Translations under genes and position numbers: made by a program
Part shown: positions 36,132 through 44,159 of the stretch, one piece after another
Position numbering within the stretch: the first letter of the stretch is position 1
Layout: every line of letters starts with the position of its first letter
Notes under the pieces: generated by a model
The model's input: only the letters and a program-made list of their open reading frames with translations
Told to the model about the DNA's origin: nothing
Databases searched by the model: none
DNA from: Phenylobacterium sp.
GTDB taxonomy: Bacteria > Pseudomonadota > Alphaproteobacteria > Caulobacterales > Caulobacteraceae
Direction of reading: 5' to 3'
Length of the DNA stretch: 64,000 bases
Assembly (NCBI GenBank): GCA_018001015.1
Contig: JAGNIV010000008.1
Location: 62,001 to 126,000 of the forward strand

Positions 36132-37352
36132 TCAGGTGATGGCCGTGACCGCCAGATTGGCGGCGACCACTCCAATGACCACGGCCAGCGGCGGCGCCTT
36201 CAGGGCGGTCAGGGCGACGAACCCGGCGGCGGCGATCACCGCGTCGAGGGGGCGGATGATGGCGCTGGTCCAGACCGGGTCGTAGAGCGCCGCGGCGAGG
36301 ATGCCGACCACGGCGGCGTTCGTGCCGCGCAGCGCCGCCTGGGCCGCCGGCGTATGGCGCAGCGAGGCCCAGAAGGGCAGCACCCCCAGCAGGATCAGCA
36401 GTCCCGGCAGGAACACCGCCACCAGGGCGATGGCGGCGCCCGGCAGGCCGTTTGGCTGCGGGCCCAGCGAGGCTCCCAGATAGGCGGCGAAGGTGAACAG
36501 CGGGCCCGGGATCGCCTGGGCTGCGCCATAGCCGGCCAGGAAGACGTCGCGGGTCGTCCAGCCGGTGTCGACGGTTTCGACCTGCAGCAGCGGCAGCACC
36601 ACATGGCCGCCGCCGAACACCAGGGCGCCGGACCGGTAGAAGCCGTCAAAGACCGCCAGGGCTTGCGACCCTGTCGCGTGGGCGACCAGGGGGCCGCCGA
36701 GCAGGAGCAGGACATAGGCCGCCAGGCAGGCGAAGGCCACGCGATGGGGGATGCGGAAGCCGAGGTCGCCGCCCCGGGGCAGCGCCGCGCCACGGCAGAA
36801 CGCCAGCCCCGCGACCGCGCCCATCAGGATCGCGCCGATCTGCGCCAGGCCGCCGCCGATCAAGGTCACGACCGCCACCGCCGCGACCGCTATGGCCGCC
36901 CGGCGGAAGTCAGGGGTCAGGGCGCGCGCCATGCCCAGCACGGCGTGGGCGACGATGGCGACGGCCATCAGCTTCAGGCCATGGATCACGGCCAGGCCCC
37001 ACGGTCCGCTGAGCGCGGCGACACCGTAGGCGAAGGCGAACATCAGGGCCGCCGACGGCAGGGTGAAACCCGTCCAGGCCGCCAAGCCGCCCAGGGGCCC
37101 GGCGCGATGCAGACCCAGGGCGAACCCGACCTTGCTGGAGGCCGGCCCCGGCAGGAACTGGCACAGGGCCACCAGGTCGGCGTACTGCGCCTCGTCCACC
37201 CAGCCCCGCCGCTCGACAAGCTCGTGGCGGAAATAGCCGAGATGGGCGACCGGCCCGCCAAAGGATGTGAGGCCAAGCTTGAGGAAGGCCCACAGGACCT
37301 CGACGGCGCCCCCCGAGGGCGTGGTCTTGGCTTGAGCCAAGGGTGACTCCAT
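36132..37352 (-). CDS. chrA: Chromate transporter (CHR family, long form)
   Basis: This 406-residue polytopic protein contains two homologous CHR halves. The first carries FGGPVAHLGYF and CQFLPGPAS; the second carries FGGGHVVLPLL and AAQAIPGPLFTFAAYLG. Long-chain CHR proteins export chromate and give resistance, though some act on sulfate or remain uncharacterised. About 10-12 membrane segments fit the hydropathy. The start ATG 37352 gives a short cytoplasmic leader. It stands alone, convergent to mnmH with 29 bases between stops. No chrB regulator is adjacent. Confidence 0.95.
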   Translation of the reverse strand: MESPLAQAKTTPSGGAVEVLWAFLKLGLTSFGGPVAHLGYFRHELVERRGWVDEAQYADLVALCQFLPGPASSKVGFALGLHRAGPLGGLAAWTGFTLPSAALMFAFAYGVAALSGPWGLAVIHGLKLMAVAIVAHAVLGMARALTPDFRRAAIAVAAVAVVTLIGGGLAQIGAILMGAVAGLAFCRGAALPRGGDLGFRIPHRVAFACLAAYVLLLLGGPLVAHATGSQALAVFDGFYRSGALVFGGGHVVLPLLQVETVDTGWTTRDVFLAGYGAAQAIPGPLFTFAAYLGASLGPQPNGLPGAAIALVAVFLPGLLILLGVLPFWASLRHTPAAQAALRGTNAAVVGILAAALYDPVWTSAIIRPLDAVIAAAGFVALTALKAPPLAVVIGVVAANLAVTAIT

Positions 37353-37463
37353 GGCCGGCCCTTCCTGGTGATTTGGGCCACCCTACCTGTAAGGGCCTAT
37401 CCCGAGAATGGCCGGGCGCGCTCTAGCCAGACTCGGCGCCGCGTTCCCGTTGGGCCTTCCGAG

Positions 37464-37850
37464 TCAGCCCCACGCCGCCGGCTGGAACAGCTCGACGAGG
37501 TTGCCCGAGGGATCTTCCGCCAGGATCTGTGAGCCGCCGGGGCCCGTGAGAATCTCATTGCGGAACGTCACGCCCTGCCCGCGCAGGCGTTCGACCTCGG
37601 CCGCCAGGTCATCAAACAGAAACTGGATGCGGTTCCACCCGCCGGGCACAGGCTGGCGACCGTCGGGCATCGGCCGCGCGGCGGAGCTGGCCGCGCCGCT
37701 CAGCAGCAGCTTGAGGGGGCCACGCTCCACCGCCGCGAAGGCCGGCGAGGCGTTGGGAAGACGACTGAAGCCGAAGTGGTTGACGTACCAGTCGGTGGAT
37801 TTCTGAACGTCATCGACGATGTAGCGCACGATCACTGTGGTGTCGGTCAT
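37464..37850 (-). CDS. VOC-family (glyoxalase/bleomycin-resistance fold) protein
   Basis: This 128-residue vicinal-oxygen-chelate protein has two beta-alpha-beta-beta-beta units. The first starts IVRYIVDDVQKSTDWYVNHFGF; the second ends ILAEDPSGNLVELFQP, with the terminal Glu that normally binds metal. A His in the first strand position is absent (VRYIVDD), so metal binding may be altered. The gene follows a TetR gene by 17 bases in the same operon. Candidate roles are metal-dependent isomerase, dioxygenase or drug-binding protein; a defence role against an electrophile that induces the TetR is plausible. Confidence 0.9.
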   Translation of the reverse strand: MTDTTVIVRYIVDDVQKSTDWYVNHFGFSRLPNASPAFAAVERGPLKLLLSGAASSAARPMPDGRQPVPGGWNRIQFLFDDLAAEVERLRGQGVTFRNEILTGPGGSQILAEDPSGNLVELFQPAAWG

Positions 37851-37867
37851 GGTGTTCCTCCTGGGAT

Positions 37868-38443
37868 CTAATGGGCGAGGGTGCGTCGAAGCAGGCTCTG
37901 CAGCGCCCCCTGCATGGCGATCCGATCCACGCCGGCGGCGACGGCGTCGGCCGCCTCGTGGATGGCGGCGTACAACAGACGGGCGGTGGGCTCGGCATCG
38001 ACCGGCCCGAAGGCCTCGGCCTCCTGGCCTGCGCGGATCACTGCCGTCAGCCGGTGGATGGCGTGGTCGGCCAGGGGCCGGCGTTCGGCGAAGTCGGAGT
38101 GGAACACCGCCTCGCCGACGCCGCGGCGCGAGAGGGTGAACTCAATGAAGGCCAGGGCCTGGGACTCCACCAGCATCGGCCAGTCCACCGGGCCCTCGAC
38201 CTCGGTGGGCAGCGGATTGGCCATGTCGAACTCAGACACGATCCGTGTACGGATCGTCTCCAGCAGATCGTCCAAGGTGGGGAAATAGAGGAAGAAGGTG
38301 CCCTTCGCGACGCCGGCCTCGCGGACCACGTCCTCCACCCGCACCCGCGCGCCACCGCCCGCCTGCAACAGACGCTCGGCGGCCTCGACGATTTCAAGTT
38401 TCCGCGCCTCGGGCTTGAGGCGGCGACGCAAAGGCTTACCCAT
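37868..38443 (-). CDS. TetR-family repressor
   Basis: This 191-residue regulator has an N-terminal TetR helix-turn-helix (VEDVVREAGVAKGTFFLYFPTLDDLL, about residues 35-62) and a C-terminal all-helical effector domain. The ATG at 38443 is preferred over a TTG one codon upstream. It is the first gene of an operon with a VOC protein. Two palindromic sites immediately upstream (38457-38492) fit autoregulation. The inducer is unknown. The basic leader KPLRRRLKPEARK before the HTH may add DNA contacts. Confidence 0.93.
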   Translation of the reverse strand: MGKPLRRRLKPEARKLEIVEAAERLLQAGGGARVRVEDVVREAGVAKGTFFLYFPTLDDLLETIRTRIVSEFDMANPLPTEVEGPVDWPMLVESQALAFIEFTLSRRGVGEAVFHSDFAERRPLADHAIHRLTAVIRAGQEAEAFGPVDAEPTARLLYAAIHEAADAVAAGVDRIAMQGALQSLLRRTLAH

Positions 38444-38456
38444 CAATCCCGCCTAG

Positions 38457-38492
38457 TGACCATAGGTCATTAGTTACTGACCGCCGGTCAGT
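38457..38492. promoter_or_regulatory. Tandem TetR operator candidates
   Basis: ACTGACC-GCC-GGTCAGT (38476-38492) is a perfect 7+3+7 palindrome, and TGACC-ATA-GGTCA (38457-38469) is a shorter 5+3+5 copy with the same half-site. Both lie within 50 bases of the TetR start codon. Two related dyads this close to a TetR gene are strong candidates for its operator. Confidence 0.75.
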
Positions 38493-38720
38493 GTCAAGTG
38501 GCGTTGTGCGGCCAGCCTCCCACGCCGCGACAGGGAGGCGGCGGGAGCGGTGACTAGCCGTGAGCGGCGATGAGGCCAATTCGCCGGGATGATCACGCCT
38601 CGCCAGCGCCCGATGGGCGCGGATGAGGGCCACCGAGCCCTTGGCAAGGTTGACGCACAAGCCGCGCGATGCGCGGACGCGCAACTTGCCGCATGAGAAC
38701 AAACAGCGTACGCAATTTGT

Positions 38721-39221
38721 ATGATGGACGTAGATCCTTTCAATGCGGCTTCGGATCCGAGCTTCTTCGACGGCCGGCTGATGATCGATATCCTGGCTTG
38801 GAATTGGAACCTGCGGGTTGCGACCAACCAGACGCTGGCGCGGTCGAAGGCGCGATCCCCAGGCCTGGACTATGGTCGCGACTTCACCATCCACGGCCGC
38901 GTCCGCGCGCCCCGCGAGCTTCGCGGCAAGGAGATGAAGGTGACGCTGTCGCCGTTTGGCCCGACGGTACGCTTTGGACAGAGAGGCCTGCAGCAGGTGG
39001 GCGCCCTGGCAGAGCTTCCCTCAGGCTCCGACTTCGACTTTGAGGCGATGCTGATGTTGCCCGAAGACGCGATCACCTCCACCGCGACCTCTTTGGCGTT
39101 GGCATGGAAGTATCTCCAGATCCGAGTCGGCGACGGCGGTCTCGGCAGCACGAGCATCGTCGCCTACGGCTTCCACGGCCGCATTCACCCAAATCTTGAA
39201 GCCTGGGCGAATGCTGACTGA
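38721..39221 (+). CDS. Hypothetical protein, first of an overlapping paralogous pair
   Basis: This 166-residue protein matches no family I recognise. It is mainly beta, with FTIHGRVRAPRELRGKEM near 55-72, LPSGSDFDFEAMLMLPEDAI near 100-120, and a C-terminal helix-strand ending VAYGFHGRIHPN. The neighbouring gene shows the same order of segments, so the two are probably paralogues. The local base composition is more AT-rich than most of the window. Start ATG 38721 (or 38724) has only a weak ribosome site. No signal peptide or membrane segment. It may be an accessory gene linked to the tRNA-Ser locus. Confidence 0.72.
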   Translation: MMDVDPFNAASDPSFFDGRLMIDILAWNWNLRVATNQTLARSKARSPGLDYGRDFTIHGRVRAPRELRGKEMKVTLSPFGPTVRFGQRGLQQVGALAELPSGSDFDFEAMLMLPEDAITSTATSLALAWKYLQIRVGDGGLGSTSIVAYGFHGRIHPNLEAWANAD

Positions 39222-39660
39222 AGCCCGACAAGACTTTCTCATCGAGCTGCGTGGCTACGACGGCGGACTTGGTCTCATGCCTTGCCCGCCCTCAGTCCCG
39301 AAGGCGCATCGTTTTCAAGGCGGTCTGATCTACTCCCGAATGATCGAAATCGAGGGTCGTGTGGTTGCTCCTGAAGGCTTGGCCGGCCGCCGAATGCGCA
39401 TCTGGCTAGACCAACTGGAGAGCTGGCACTTCAGTCAAGGTGAGCCGCCCCACATCGGCGACATCTGCGATCGCGCGGGGGAACTTCCCGGCGGCGGCCT
39501 GGAGACCACGCTCCACATTCCAAAAGATGCGTGGCCCACGGCTGTCAGTTGCCTGGGTACAGTCTGGCGGCGCCTCAACTTGACCGGAGCCGATGGCGAC
39601 GGTCGAAGCATGAGGCTCATCGATTTCTCATTCTCGTCGGACGGTGCGCAGCTTCCTTGA
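39211..39660 (+). CDS. Hypothetical protein, second of an overlapping paralogous pair
   Basis: This 149-residue protein starts at ATG 39211, 11 bases before the stop of the previous gene, so translation is probably coupled. It shares the pattern of its neighbour: IEIEGRVVAPEGLAGRRMRI corresponds to FTIHGRVRAPRELRGKEM, GELPGGGLETTLHIPKDA to AELPSGSDFDFEAMLMLPED, and RLIDFSFS to IVAYGFHG. Identity is low, so the duplication is old or the pair diverged quickly. No known domain; soluble, no leader. The pair may form a heterodimer. Confidence 0.72.
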   Translation: MLTEARQDFLIELRGYDGGLGLMPCPPSVPKAHRFQGGLIYSRMIEIEGRVVAPEGLAGRRMRIWLDQLESWHFSQGEPPHIGDICDRAGELPGGGLETTLHIPKDAWPTAVSCLGTVWRRLNLTGADGDGRSMRLIDFSFSSDGAQLP

Positions 39661-39885
39661 TGGCTCGGCTAGCCGGTTTTGTGGGCCTCGCCGGTAGCCA
39701 AGCAAGATACTAAGAGCTCTCTGGTGCGCGGCTTCCGAGAGAAGCGCATTGGCCCAAAATGCGGCAGAGAACGGCTCCGTGTAGCCCTCTCTATTCGGCC
39801 GAAATGCGCGGCAGGATCGCGCCTTGAGTGGCAGTGTCGCGCCGGCTAAGGCGCGGAACTTTCAAAACAACTGAATTCAGGTGAT

Positions 39886-40004
<119 letters not shown>

Positions 40005-40015
40005 GGAGACGTCTG

Positions 40016-40130
40016 GAGGCTCCCTGAAGGGGGCCCGCCGAGCGAGGGCGGAACCTACTCATACGGCCCCGGCCACGCAAGCCCATGTCGCCGCGACTTT
40101 TCAGTCCTCGGCGGGGAGCACCACGACGCC
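40016..40130. repeat. Left direct repeat bounding the Cys-pair/PDZ cassette
   Basis: It contains, in order, a CCCTGAAGGGGGC-type hairpin, a 21-base segment (40040-40060) identical to 44082-44102, and a 30-base segment (40101-40130) identical to 44130-44159. The 30-base part is the last nine codons plus stop of the rraA-like gene (GVVVLPAED), stranded here without the rest of the gene. Confidence 0.85.
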
Positions 40131-40199
40131 CGAAACAAGAAAACCCTTGCCGCCTAGGGTCGGGTTTCGTTCATTAGCGAGGCTATGGATGGGGGCGGA

Positions 40200-40838
40200 A
40201 TGGAACTCTTCTCGCGCCTGCGACATGCCGCAGGCCCGGCTCTTTCGATTGTACTGGCGCTGGCCGTCGCCGCCGGTCCGGCCGCCGCCCAAGGCGACAC
40301 CGATCAGACCGCAGTTGGGGGCGTGCTTGGAGGCTTTTTGGCGGGTCGCCTGGCCCCGAAGGCGAAACCCGCCGCCGGAGCTACGGTCGCCCAGCCGGCG
40401 GCAGACGAACGCCGCGCCGCCTACACCCAGCTCTGCGCAGCCGGTCGCGAGAAGCTTAGCCTCGCCACCTGCGCCTCCATGAGACGCGACCTCGACCGGG
40501 CGGCGACCGACGAGATTTCCACCGCCTATCGGCAGTTCTGCACGCCGGGGGCGGAGACGCTTAGCAAGGCCACCTGCGCCGCCATGCGCGTGGATGCGGG
40601 CCTGGGACCAGCTCCGCCGGGCAGTGCGAGCGCCAGGACCGCGGCTCGGGCTAGCGCCGCGCCCTCCGCGCCCCAGACGCCGGCGCGCCCTACCCGCGCC
40701 ACGGAACTGAGCGACGCCTATGCCGAACTATGCGCGGGGCCCGCGCCGCAGGTCAGCACCGAGACCTGCGCGGCCCTGAAGGCCGACGCCGCCAGCACAC
40801 CGAAACCCAAGCCCAAGGCCGAGCGGAAGGTATTCTAG
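40200..40838 (+). CDS. Secreted protein with three Cys-pair repeats
   Basis: This 212-residue protein has a signal peptide (residues 1 to about 31, ending GPAAAQ). It holds three copies of a motif Y-x3-C-x11-C-x2-[ML]-[RK]-x-D, with cysteines at 79/91, 114/126 and 178/190, all exactly 12 apart. Each pair probably forms a small helical hairpin closed by a disulfide or binding a ligand. Ala/Pro-rich linkers separate the repeats, and the tail is Lys-rich. The ATG at 40200 is preferred because GGGGGCGGA precedes it; ATG 40185 would add five residues. I recognise no family. The same motif occurs once in each of the next two gene products. Stop and next start are 2 bases apart. Confidence 0.8.
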   Translation: MELFSRLRHAAGPALSIVLALAVAAGPAAAQGDTDQTAVGGVLGGFLAGRLAPKAKPAAGATVAQPAADERRAAYTQLCAAGREKLSLATCASMRRDLDRAATDEISTAYRQFCTPGAETLSKATCAAMRVDAGLGPAPPGSASARTAARASAAPSAPQTPARPTRATELSDAYAELCAGPAPQVSTETCAALKADAASTPKPKPKAERKVF

Positions 40839-40840
40839 GC

Positions 40841-42421
40841 ATGAGACCTCTCTTGCTCGTCTTGGCCCTGCTCGCTCTGGTGGCCGCCCCGGCATCGGCA
40901 CAGATGGCCTCGCCCGCCAAGCTGCAGGGCGTCTATGAACGCCTCTGCACCGGCTCCGGTGCCGCCAGCGACGCGACCTGCACGGCGATGCGGCGGGACA
41001 TGGACGCCGCTTCTAAGGGCCGACTCGAGACTGGGCCCGGATGGTCCGGGATTGTCATAGAGGACATTCACTATGCGATTCCTGCCGTCGTTCCAGGCGG
41101 GCCTGCCGACCGCGCAGGCGTCCGCGGTGGGGACACGGTTATCGCGGTTAACGGCCAACCCGTCACCGACACCACCGCCTTCAACAGGATGGTCGCTGAT
41201 ACCGCGCCAGGTCGCCGGATCAATCTGCGACTGCGGCGGGGTGGAGCCCTTCTAGACCTGCCGGTGACGCTTGCGTCAGAGCCGACGCCGAACCCCAAGC
41301 TCAACAGCCAACGCACTGAGCCCCGCGTGCGCCCGCTGTGGAGGAGCTACCCCATCACCTTTGACAGCATACGAGTCGGCGAGGCCTTCGATGGGATCAT
41401 CGAGACGACCGATGCAGGCGAGGGCGGGGCTCGGGGAGATTGCATCGAAGTTGTTGGTGCGGGAGCCGCCAGGAATTTGAAGGCAGTGCTCATTCCGAAT
41501 GCTCCGGACCAAGCGAGGTATGGACAGCAGATGAGACTGTACGCGATGCAGGATCGATGCGGCTTGGAGGGCAGCTCTACGGGCGCAGCAAGCGACCCAG
41601 ACGCAAAGACACCGTTTTCACTCTTTTTCGCGACCCAACCGGTCGGCAAAACCTTCCTGATGGTCATGGGCCGGCCCAGCTCCAAGCCCTACCAGCTGAT
41701 CGTCCGGGAGCAGACGTCCCAGGACATGGAGGCGTGGGCAGCGCAGAAGCGCGAACGAGAGCTTGCGCAGCGCCACGCCGATGAGGCGCGAAACCGGGCC
41801 GCTCAGGACCGCGCCGAGATGTTTGGCCTGCTGATGCAGGGCGCCGTTGCGGTCGGGCAGGGCTATGCGGCGGGGATGCAGGAGGCCAACGAGGCCAACG
41901 CCCGGTCCCAGGCCATCATCGACCAGGCCGCCGCCGCCGATCGGCGGTACTTTGAGGCCCAAAGGGCGGCCGAGCTGGCCCAGCGCGCCGGCTCCCAGCC
42001 CACCCCACAGGTTCGGCAGGCTCAGGCGCCAGAGGCGCCACCGACGCCGCGCATGCCCGCCCCCGGCGATGGCCTAGGCGCTACAAGACCGCGGGCCCCG
42101 GCTACGTCGCAGGCCAGCCTGATCTCCCGCACCACCCGCGCCTACTTCACCACCGGGATCGCCCCGACCGCGAAGAACACCCGCAATCCGCTCTGCTACA
42201 GCACCCCCTTCAGCATCACCTTCCAGCACAAGCCGCAAGAGGGATACGGCGAGATCGCGCAGGCGGCGGCGGCCGCCCACGTCCAGACCTTCCTGGCCAA
42301 GTGCGCGCAGTTCGGACGGCTCGACCCCGGCCCTCCCCCCAGGGCCAACATCGAAGGCTTCACCAGCGGCTGGCCCTATCCCAGCCTTCACGCCGAAGAC
42401 AGACAGGTCAGGGTGCCTTAG
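40841..42421 (+). CDS. Secreted Cys-pair/PDZ/coiled-coil protein, copy 1
   Basis: This 526-residue protein begins with a signal peptide (cleaved after PASAQ, residue 21). One Cys-pair motif follows (C36, C47). Next comes a PDZ-like domain (about 62-135) with AVVPGGPADRAGVRGGDTVI and AVNGQPVTD. A beta-rich domain lies at about 150-290 (PITFDSIRVGEAFDGIIET), then an alanine-rich coiled coil with the segment GYAAGMQEANEANARSQAII, and a unique C-terminal domain of about 95 residues (TRAYFTTGIAPTAKN onward). It ends immediately before the next gene's ATG. Regions of 88 and 74 bases are identical to the next gene. Function unknown; probably periplasmic. Confidence 0.82.
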   Translation: MRPLLLVLALLALVAAPASAQMASPAKLQGVYERLCTGSGAASDATCTAMRRDMDAASKGRLETGPGWSGIVIEDIHYAIPAVVPGGPADRAGVRGGDTVIAVNGQPVTDTTAFNRMVADTAPGRRINLRLRRGGALLDLPVTLASEPTPNPKLNSQRTEPRVRPLWRSYPITFDSIRVGEAFDGIIETTDAGEGGARGDCIEVVGAGAARNLKAVLIPNAPDQARYGQQMRLYAMQDRCGLEGSSTGAASDPDAKTPFSLFFATQPVGKTFLMVMGRPSSKPYQLIVREQTSQDMEAWAAQKRERELAQRHADEARNRAAQDRAEMFGLLMQGAVAVGQGYAAGMQEANEANARSQAIIDQAAAADRRYFEAQRAAELAQRAGSQPTPQVRQAQAPEAPPTPRMPAPGDGLGATRPRAPATSQASLISRTTRAYFTTGIAPTAKNTRNPLCYSTPFSITFQHKPQEGYGEIAQAAAAAHVQTFLAKCAQFGRLDPGPPPRANIEGFTSGWPYPSLHAEDRQVRVP

Positions 42422-43960
42422 ATGAGACCTGCTGTGCTCGTACTGGCCCTGATCGCTCTGGTGGCCGCCCCGGCATCGGCACAGATGGCCTCGCCCGCCA
42501 AGCTGCAGGGCGTCTATGAACGCCTCTGCACCGGCTCCGGCCCCGCCAGCCCCGCCACCTGCGCGGCGATGCGGCGGGACATGGACGCCGCAGGCCCTTC
42601 GGTGTCCCAGGGCTGGCTTGGGTTCACGCCGGGCAAGGTCAGTGACGGGCTCGCCGGCGCCTATGTCTACAGCGTGTGGCCTGGCGGACCCGCCGAAGCC
42701 GCGGGGATCCGACCCGGAGATCGCGTGATCGCGGTGAACGGAAGGACGGTTAGCGACGGCACCACGGTGAAAGCGGCTCTCGAGGGCGCGGAGGCTGGAC
42801 GGCGCGTCACTCTTAAGCTGATGCGCGGCACCATAACCCGTGACGTCCCTGTCACCTTGGGCGTCACCCCTGTCCTGGGCCCGACCCTGAATGCGTCCCG
42901 AAAGGACAGGAAGCCTGGCTCATTCTGGCGTCAAACGGCCCCAACTCTCGACACGATTCGCCTGGGTGAGGTGATGCAGGGTCTTCTCGAAAGCAGCGAC
43001 GGCGAGACGGTCCATGGCTGGGGTTGGCGCGCGGACTGCCTGGAAATTTCCACGCCTGCGGAAACACAAAACCTGCGTGTGCGGGTCACGGGAACGGGCT
43101 CGCCGATGTGGGTGATGATCCAATACGACAGCTGTGGCGAAGGCCCCTCCTACTCACCGGGCACGCATCTTGATATCTCCGGAGTCTCTGAGTTTGAACT
43201 TGCCGCCGTCGCAGGTCGCCGTACGTTTCTCTATATCCCAGGCAAACCATCACCCCAGCCGTACTACATCTATGTACGAGAACAGACGCCGCTGGAGACG
43301 GTCGCCTTCCGCGAAAGGTTGCGACAGGCCGCGGTAATCGAGCAGCAGCGTCGGGCGAATGAGGCCCGGGCGGCTGAGGACCGCGCCGAGATGTTCGATC
43401 TTCTGATGCAGGGCACCGTCGCCGTCGGGCAGGGCTATGCGGCCGGGATGCAGGAGGCCAACGAGGCCAACGCCCGGTCCCAGGCCATCATCGACCAGGC
43501 CGCCGCCGCCGATCGGCGATACCTTGAGACTCAACGAGCGGCCGAGCTGGCGCGGCAGGCGGCGTCCCGCCCCCAGGCCGGGACGCCTGTTCAGCAAGGC
43601 CAAGCGCCGGTGCGTCGAGCGCCGCCGACAGCGGCCGCGGCGCCCCCGGCGCCCGCCCAGAGACAAGCCGCATCTAGCGTTTCAAAGCCGACGTCCGCGA
43701 CACCAGCCGGTGCGGGCGCCGCGCGTGACTGCAAGAAGGTTAGCCAGGTCCGCTACATCGACTATGACTCCAACCAAAGCATGGCCCATGCTCGGGAGAC
43801 CACCGAAGGGCGGTACGCCGCCATGTGCAGCCGGGCAGGCTGGTCTTGCGGCGCGATCTCCTGCAAGCAGGAGAAATGGGGATCTCGCTGGCTCTATAGC
43901 TGTTCTGCCCCCGCCCGCGAGGAAGTCACCTTCTGCGACTCGAAGGTTTCATCGGAGTGA
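42422..43960 (+). CDS. Secreted Cys-pair/PDZ/coiled-coil protein, copy 2
   Basis: This 512-residue paralogue of the preceding gene has the same signal peptide, one Cys-pair motif (C36, C47), a PDZ-like domain (YVYSVWPGGPAEAAGIRPGD, then AVNGRTVSD), a beta-rich domain (TLDTIRLGEVMQGLLES) and the shared coiled coil with GYAAGMQEANEANARSQAII. Its last 85 residues differ completely: they are Cys-rich (CKKVSQVRYIDYDSNQS, then several C-x4-C arrangements near the end). The ATG follows the previous stop directly. A constant core with an exchanged C-terminal tip is the pattern of modular secreted or surface proteins. No family assigned. Confidence 0.82.
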   Translation: MRPAVLVLALIALVAAPASAQMASPAKLQGVYERLCTGSGPASPATCAAMRRDMDAAGPSVSQGWLGFTPGKVSDGLAGAYVYSVWPGGPAEAAGIRPGDRVIAVNGRTVSDGTTVKAALEGAEAGRRVTLKLMRGTITRDVPVTLGVTPVLGPTLNASRKDRKPGSFWRQTAPTLDTIRLGEVMQGLLESSDGETVHGWGWRADCLEISTPAETQNLRVRVTGTGSPMWVMIQYDSCGEGPSYSPGTHLDISGVSEFELAAVAGRRTFLYIPGKPSPQPYYIYVREQTPLETVAFRERLRQAAVIEQQRRANEARAAEDRAEMFDLLMQGTVAVGQGYAAGMQEANEANARSQAIIDQAAAADRRYLETQRAAELARQAASRPQAGTPVQQGQAPVRRAPPTAAAAPPAPAQRQAASSVSKPTSATPAGAGAARDCKKVSQVRYIDYDSNQSMAHARETTEGRYAAMCSRAGWSCGAISCKQEKWGSRWLYSCSAPAREEVTFCDSKVSSE

Positions 43961-44055
43961 GGATCTAAGAGCCGCGCGAACCCAGACCAGCGGCGGATCG
44001 ACTGAACCACCCTTAAAGACAGGGATGAGTTGTTGTCGCAGTGGGCCAGCCGTCT

Positions 44056-44159
44056 GAGGCCCCCTTGAGAGGGGGCTCACAGAGCGAGGGCGGAACCTAC
44101 TCCTCGCGCCTTGCGGCCTGGGCCAGGCCTCAGTCCTCGGCGGGGAGCACCACGACGCC
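44056..44159. repeat. Right direct repeat bounding the Cys-pair/PDZ cassette
   Basis: The hairpin GCCCCCT-TGAG-AGGGGGC (44059-44076) is followed by the 21-base unit 44082-44102 and then the 30-base unit 44130-44159, which here is the genuine 3' end of the rraA-like gene. The order and orientation match the left copy at 40016-40130. The spacer between the two units is 27 bases here and 40 in the left copy. Confidence 0.85.
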
